From Zygnema cylindricum (taxonomy: Eukaryota > Streptophyta > Zygnematophyceae > Zygnematales > Zygnemataceae), in assembly GCA_037447655.1 (NCBI GenBank), contig JBBHKE010001548.1, forward strand, positions 1 through 10,287: a stretch of DNA of 10,287 bases, in the 5' to 3' direction. Position numbers and translations under genes: made by a program. This document shows, piece after piece, positions 7,338 to 10,287 of the stretch; within the stretch, counting starts at the first letter, position 1, and the number at the start of each line of letters is the position of its first letter. The notes under the pieces were generated by a model that was not told the DNA's origin, made no database searches, and saw only the letters and a program-made list of their open reading frames with translations.

Positions 7338-8056
7338 GGAAAAGAAACTAGGGGCGAATGGCAATTATCGTACGAACCAGATGCAAACAAAACAATTACA
7401 GAACATCAAAATACTTTTATTAATGAAACCGACTGGATATTACTGGCAGCCGACGGAGTAATGCCGTCCGAATTCCTATTGGCTGGTGGATTATGATGGA
7501 GCCAAACAGAGAGTTTCCTTTTTTACCGCAGTATACGAAATACCTCGATTGGGCTTTTCAAATGGGCATAAAGTATAATATTCGAATCTGGATTAGTAAT
7601 CACGGAGCCCCGGGATCGCAAAGTGGGGCCGCAAATACCGGATGTCGAACTGGAACCGTTGAATTTGGCACTCCTGAAAACATTGCAAAATCATTAAATT
7701 TGGTGAGATGGCTTTGTACCCGTTACGTTAAGTACTCTAATTTTCTTGGGATCGGTCTCGTAAACGAGCCCCTCTATTGGGATATCTCTCAAAGTGTTAT
7801 CAACAAATACTATTCCGATGCTTATGATATAGTGAGGACATATTCACAATGTCTTTTTATTTCCATGGAGGCGAGAATGGGGAGCAATGACCAAACGGAT
7901 TTGCCAGATTTTTTGTTCGATAGAGTTCACACTAATACTATTATGGAGGTACATCAATATGATGTTTTCGATGGCAATGCCTATGGCTTATCGGTGGAGC
8001 AAGAAATCGCTTACGTCCAAAAAGAGCGTCTAAATCACATTTTGAATCTTCAAAAG
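7338..8056 (+). CDS. exon 3 of right GH5 copy: barrel core with one-base deletion
   Basis: Borders are ATTTTGCAG|GGAAAAG and CAAAAG|GTAAAC, the same as in the left copy. The first part (7338-7460) reads GKETRGEWQLSYEP and ends LLAADGV. The second part, in the next frame from the deletion onward, reads RIPIGWW, then MMEPNREFPFLPQYTKYLDW, NHGAPGSQSG, LGIGLVNEPLYW and MEVHQYDVF. Against the left copy I count about 31 codons with silent changes and 16 with replacements. Confidence 0.85.
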
Positions 8057-8251
8057 GTAAACACAACATTTCCTTGTAAGTTTTGTATTGTATACTCTTG
8101 TTTTTTAAAGGTGACTGTGTAATAAATCATAGAAAAGGAACATTTTTGGTTACATCTTACAAATCATTGCGCTAATAATGGTTAGGCACTAGAAACAAAC
8201 TAGACTAAAAAGACAATTGTACGCCCAATATGTACAAGTAAATCACCCTAC

Positions 8252-8794
8252 TACACCGCGAATCGTTATTAGTGTCAATAACTCTAATTTGGGTTCTTAA
8301 AATTTTGATTTTTTTTTCAAATAGGATACATGATTTTAATTTTTCCTTGACGTTAATTAAGGTACCGTACAAAATAGCGTAAAGCCCGAAAGTACAAAAA
8401 AATGTAAATAGTGTGGTGTACGGTCGATGTCAGACCGTACATAAATGTACCTTTTCTAGTGAAAATTTACAAAAAATGAATTAAATCAGATGCGCACGCA
8501 TAGGAACGTGCGCTCAAAAAAACGGGATTAGTCTGACAGGCAAATTAGTATGGAATGTACGGATATTTTAAATTCGCGACGGCGTACGATTTCTAATACT
8601 TTGTACGGATACATATGTTAATGTGTATAATCGTACGGTGGATATTCCATTTTTGCTGTTCCCAAATTAGCATTAACGCCGAAATTAGAATACACCTTTT
8701 TTTTGAAAAATTTCAAATTCTTAATTAGCATCAATTACGGTAAATTTTCTTCAACACTATTTAAACTTTGACACTAATAACGATTCGCGGTGTA
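8252..8794. mobile_element. MITE, copy 2, in intron 3 of the right GH5 copy
   Basis: The ends are perfect inverted repeats. Including one flanking base on each side, 28 bp at 8251-8278 match the reverse complement of 8768-8795, starting CTACACCGCGAATCG. The element has TA at both ends and no coding frame. The interior shares AAATAGTGTGGYRTACGGTC with the copy at 1655 and has two clear hairpins: GTACGGTC...GACCGTAC at 8418-8440 and GCGCACG...CGTGCGC at 8492-8513. The left arm has no such element in its intron 3, which is about 670 bp shorter. The sequence just before it (about 8136-8250) is also missing from the left arm. Confidence 0.85.
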
Positions 8795-9258
8795 GCAGCT
8801 TGAATACCCAAAACACCTTCACCCTTATCGTTGGAAAGGCGTACGTTTTTTCGTAAAGACCACAATATCAGATTTCCTGCAATACTATTGGTTATTGACC
8901 TTCGCCGTCCACTCCTCAAATTTCTTATTTTCTTTTCTAACACTAGACTTGTTCTTGCAGTAAGTTTTGCTAAAAGAAAGGGCGCAATGGTAAAGGAAGG
9001 CAAAATCAAAGTGTGGAATGCCACACAAGTTAAAACAGCTAAACGCCAAGAACGTCTCTTAGAAAAACCTAAATCAAAACCTAAAAAAACCAATAAGAAC
9101 TACCAAACCAACTTGTGCATAGCTAAAACTCCTTAAAAGCGCCCGGATCAACTTAAATATAAGTTAATAAGATACAGGTAATAAGCTTTATCAACGGCTA
9201 GATTTGACGATTTGATTTGGCGATTTGATTTGCTGAGTTGGCATTTTCAACGGCGCAG

Positions 9259-9421
9259 CTTCCCGGACGCAAGATTATGGTTGGCGAGTTTTCCAATGCG
9301 ATGAGTGCGACGCCGGGACCGACGGCGGACGAGCAGCGGCGATGGTCATTGGCTCAAATTCAGACATTGGCCAACGCGTCACACGGCTGGTTTTTTTGGT
9401 CGCTCAAGTTACAAAGAGGAG
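9259..9421 (+). CDS. exon 4 of right GH5 copy: nucleophile exon
   Basis: This 163-bp exon starts after GGCGCAG and has the donor GGAG|GTGCGT, phase 1. It encodes IMVGEFSNAMSA with the nucleophile Glu, DEQRRWSLAQIQ, and HGWFFWSLKLQ. A second in-phase AG at 9236-9237 could give a start seven codons earlier (LAFSTAQ), but that AG is not present in the left copy, so the site at 9257-9258 is preferred. The intron upstream of the exon has a short tandem GATTTG-rich duplication at 9200-9232. Confidence 0.8.
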
Positions 9422-9908
9422 GTGCGTTTGAGGGCTTTGGGGTTTAGGGCTTCGAGGAGCCTTATAGAGAACTAATACGGGAAAATAATACCGCCATTAG
9501 TGTGGATTAGTCATGACACCATAAATATAAGCTAATATTATAGTTAATACTGATATTAGTGTGGATTTGCCCGTGGTATCATGACTGTATGATTGTGTAC
9601 ACAAATCCACTTCTTGGATATGTATGCAAAGTAGACTTGATTTTTTTTTGGCTTGCTTTTGACATTGTAGATTGCTTTTATTGATAGAAAAATATGTGAA
9701 AATGTATAGAAATGAGAAATTATAGCTTTGTATTTTGATTGCCATTCAGTGTAATTGGTATGGCGAGAAAGGTATGTGGATAAAAAGACCTCATGTGGAT
9801 TTTGTTTTGCACTTTGCGTTTGTTTTAAGACACCACAGATACAAATGGCACCTAAAATTTTTACGGTCAACACTAATTAAGGTGGGTGGTGATTTTTCGT
9901 TTCTGCAG

Positions 9909-9988
9909 GATACGATCATTGGAGTTGGTACAAAAGTAGAGCCAATGGCTGGTTACCAAAAAATCCCGAAACCGGAACTTGGTATTGA
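9909..9988 (+). CDS. terminal exon 5 of right GH5 copy
   Basis: The acceptor is TTTTTCGTTTCTGCAG after a pyrimidine-rich stretch. The exon completes a Gly codon split with exon 4 and reads YDHWSWYKSRANGWLP, then NPETGTWY and TGA at 9986-9988. The protein is identical to the left copy, with silent changes only in the stop and a few codons. HWSW...NGWLP is the usual family C-terminus. Confidence 0.82.
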
Positions 9989-10009
9989 GTTCACATCTTA
10001 TCTTTCCCA

Positions 10010-10185
10010 CAACTTTTCTCTCAAATCCTTTTTTTCTTCACATACATTCTTTTGATCTTTTTTTCTTTTTTCCTTTTATTCTTTGTTCTTTTCTTCTTTT
10101 TTTTCCCATTCTTTCATTCTTTTATTTTTTATTCGTTTATTTTATTATTTTTCTATTCCTTCATTCTTTGTTTTGTAGCAACTAT
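10010..10185 (+). repeat. T/C-rich low-complexity tract downstream of the right copy
   Basis: This is a stretch of TTCTTTT-like words just after the stop codon, mirrored by A/G-rich sequence at about 3590-3690 in the left arm. It probably lies in the old 3' untranslated region, which in plants is often T-rich. The length has drifted between the arms, as expected for simple sequence. I see no AATAAA here. Confidence 0.55.
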
Positions 10186-10287
10186 TTTTCTGTGTGCAGA
10201 AATTTTGTGTTTTTTAGCAAATTCTTTCAATCTCACCAAGAAGTTTTCCCTCACAAATCATTTTTATTCTTTGAATCGGATGGAACA

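Larger units (their letters stand above)
6826..9988 (+). pseudogene. GH5 exo-beta-1,3-glucanase-like gene, right copy, frameshifted
   Basis: This is the second copy of the same gene, with exons at 7338-8056, 9259-9421 and 9909-9988. The fascin-like exon and everything upstream are missing, apart from a few bases before the donor at 6838. Exon 3 is 719 bp instead of 720. GGAGTAAATGCC of the left copy is GGAGTAATGCC at 7455-7465, which breaks the NAVRIP motif and leads to a TGA at 7494-7496. After the break the frame stays open to the end. This copy keeps residues the left one has lost: VHQY, NEP and HGWFFW. The acid/base Glu (LVNEP) and nucleophile (IMVGEFSNAM) are intact. No 5' exon or promoter is seen. 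One missing base could be a sequencing error, but the missing 5' end could not. Confidence 0.85.
6826..10287 (+). repeat. right arm of the inverted gene duplication
   Basis: This is the plus-strand counterpart of 3485-6630. Homology begins around 6826, a dozen bases before the end of what would be exon 2 (ATTGAAG|GTACGAAATAGC), and is still visible in the last bases of the window. The arm therefore extends further right. It carries a MITE in intron 3 that the left arm lacks, and it lacks the TRIM-like and tRNA-like insertions of the left intron 4. Confidence 0.87.

Noticed and set aside
8761-9136. Overlapping open frames on both strands of 101-110 codons
   Set aside because: They lie within intron 3 of the right GH5 copy. 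The equivalent left intron region (about 4965-5204) also shows open frames, but these do not align as conserved protein. One frame includes the MITE end.
9490-9600. Repeated TTAGTGTGGATT words as an insertion with terminal repeats
   Set aside because: The two words are only about 60 bp apart. The stretch partly aligns with the left intron 4, so it is ordinary intron sequence.
9735-10055. Plus-strand open frame spanning the last intron and exon
   Set aside because: It reads the terminal exon in the wrong frame. The spliced frame gives HWSW...NGWLP and a proper stop.
3485-10287. The inverted arms as an assembly artefact
   Set aside because: The arms differ by about 7% in the main exon, have different insertions and have different disabling changes. 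This is not expected from one sequence placed twice.
1-10287. CRISPR arrays, operons, Shine-Dalgarno sites or prokaryotic terminators
   Set aside because: The window is clearly a split-gene, transposon-rich eukaryotic region, and no regularly spaced short repeats are seen.

Overview
The window looks like nuclear DNA from a land plant. It is AT-rich, its genes are split by short introns with GT...AG borders, and it carries plant-type mobile elements (a copia-like retrotransposon relic, a MITE family, a TRIM-like mini-retrotransposon and a tRNA-like unit). The only recognisable host gene is a glycoside hydrolase family 5 (GH5) exo-beta-1,3-glucanase-like gene. It carries part of an N-terminal fascin-like beta-trefoil, an arrangement known from plant GH5 enzymes. 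I cannot name the species.

Layout. Positions 1-3484 are gene-free and rich in mobile-element debris: a degenerate MITE (about 690-1055), the RNase H end of a copia-like element (1162-1429) with a polypurine tract and the probable start of its 3' LTR (1452 onward), a clear MITE (1655-2167), and then about 1.3 kb with nothing I recognise. From about 3485 to the right edge the window is one large inverted duplication. The left arm (about 3485-6630) carries the GH5 gene on the minus strand. The right arm (about 6826-10287, continuing past the window) carries a second copy on the plus strand. The two copies lie 5' end to 5' end, separated by only about 195 bp.

The left copy can be assembled by eye from four exons (6800-6618, 6096-5377, 4846-4690, 3791-3712) whose phases join into 379 codons plus a stop. 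The right copy has the last three exons (7338-8056, 9259-9421, 9909-9988). Both lack the 5' part of the gene. The right copy also has a one-base deletion in the NAVRIP motif. The left copy has an in-frame TAG just upstream of its first readable exon and has lost a conserved active-site His. Neither is likely to make a normal enzyme now. However, replacement differences between the main exons are fewer than silent ones, which suggests that both were once under selection.

The arms have since been decorated independently. A TRIM-like element and a tRNA-like unit sit in intron 4 of the left copy, and a MITE with perfect 28-bp inverted ends sits in intron 3 of the right copy. Intron 2 of both copies is largely a minisatellite with a period of about 83 bp. 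If transcribed across the centre, the region could form a long double-stranded RNA able to feed small-RNA silencing of intact GH5 relatives. That is an inference from the layout, not something the sequence shows.
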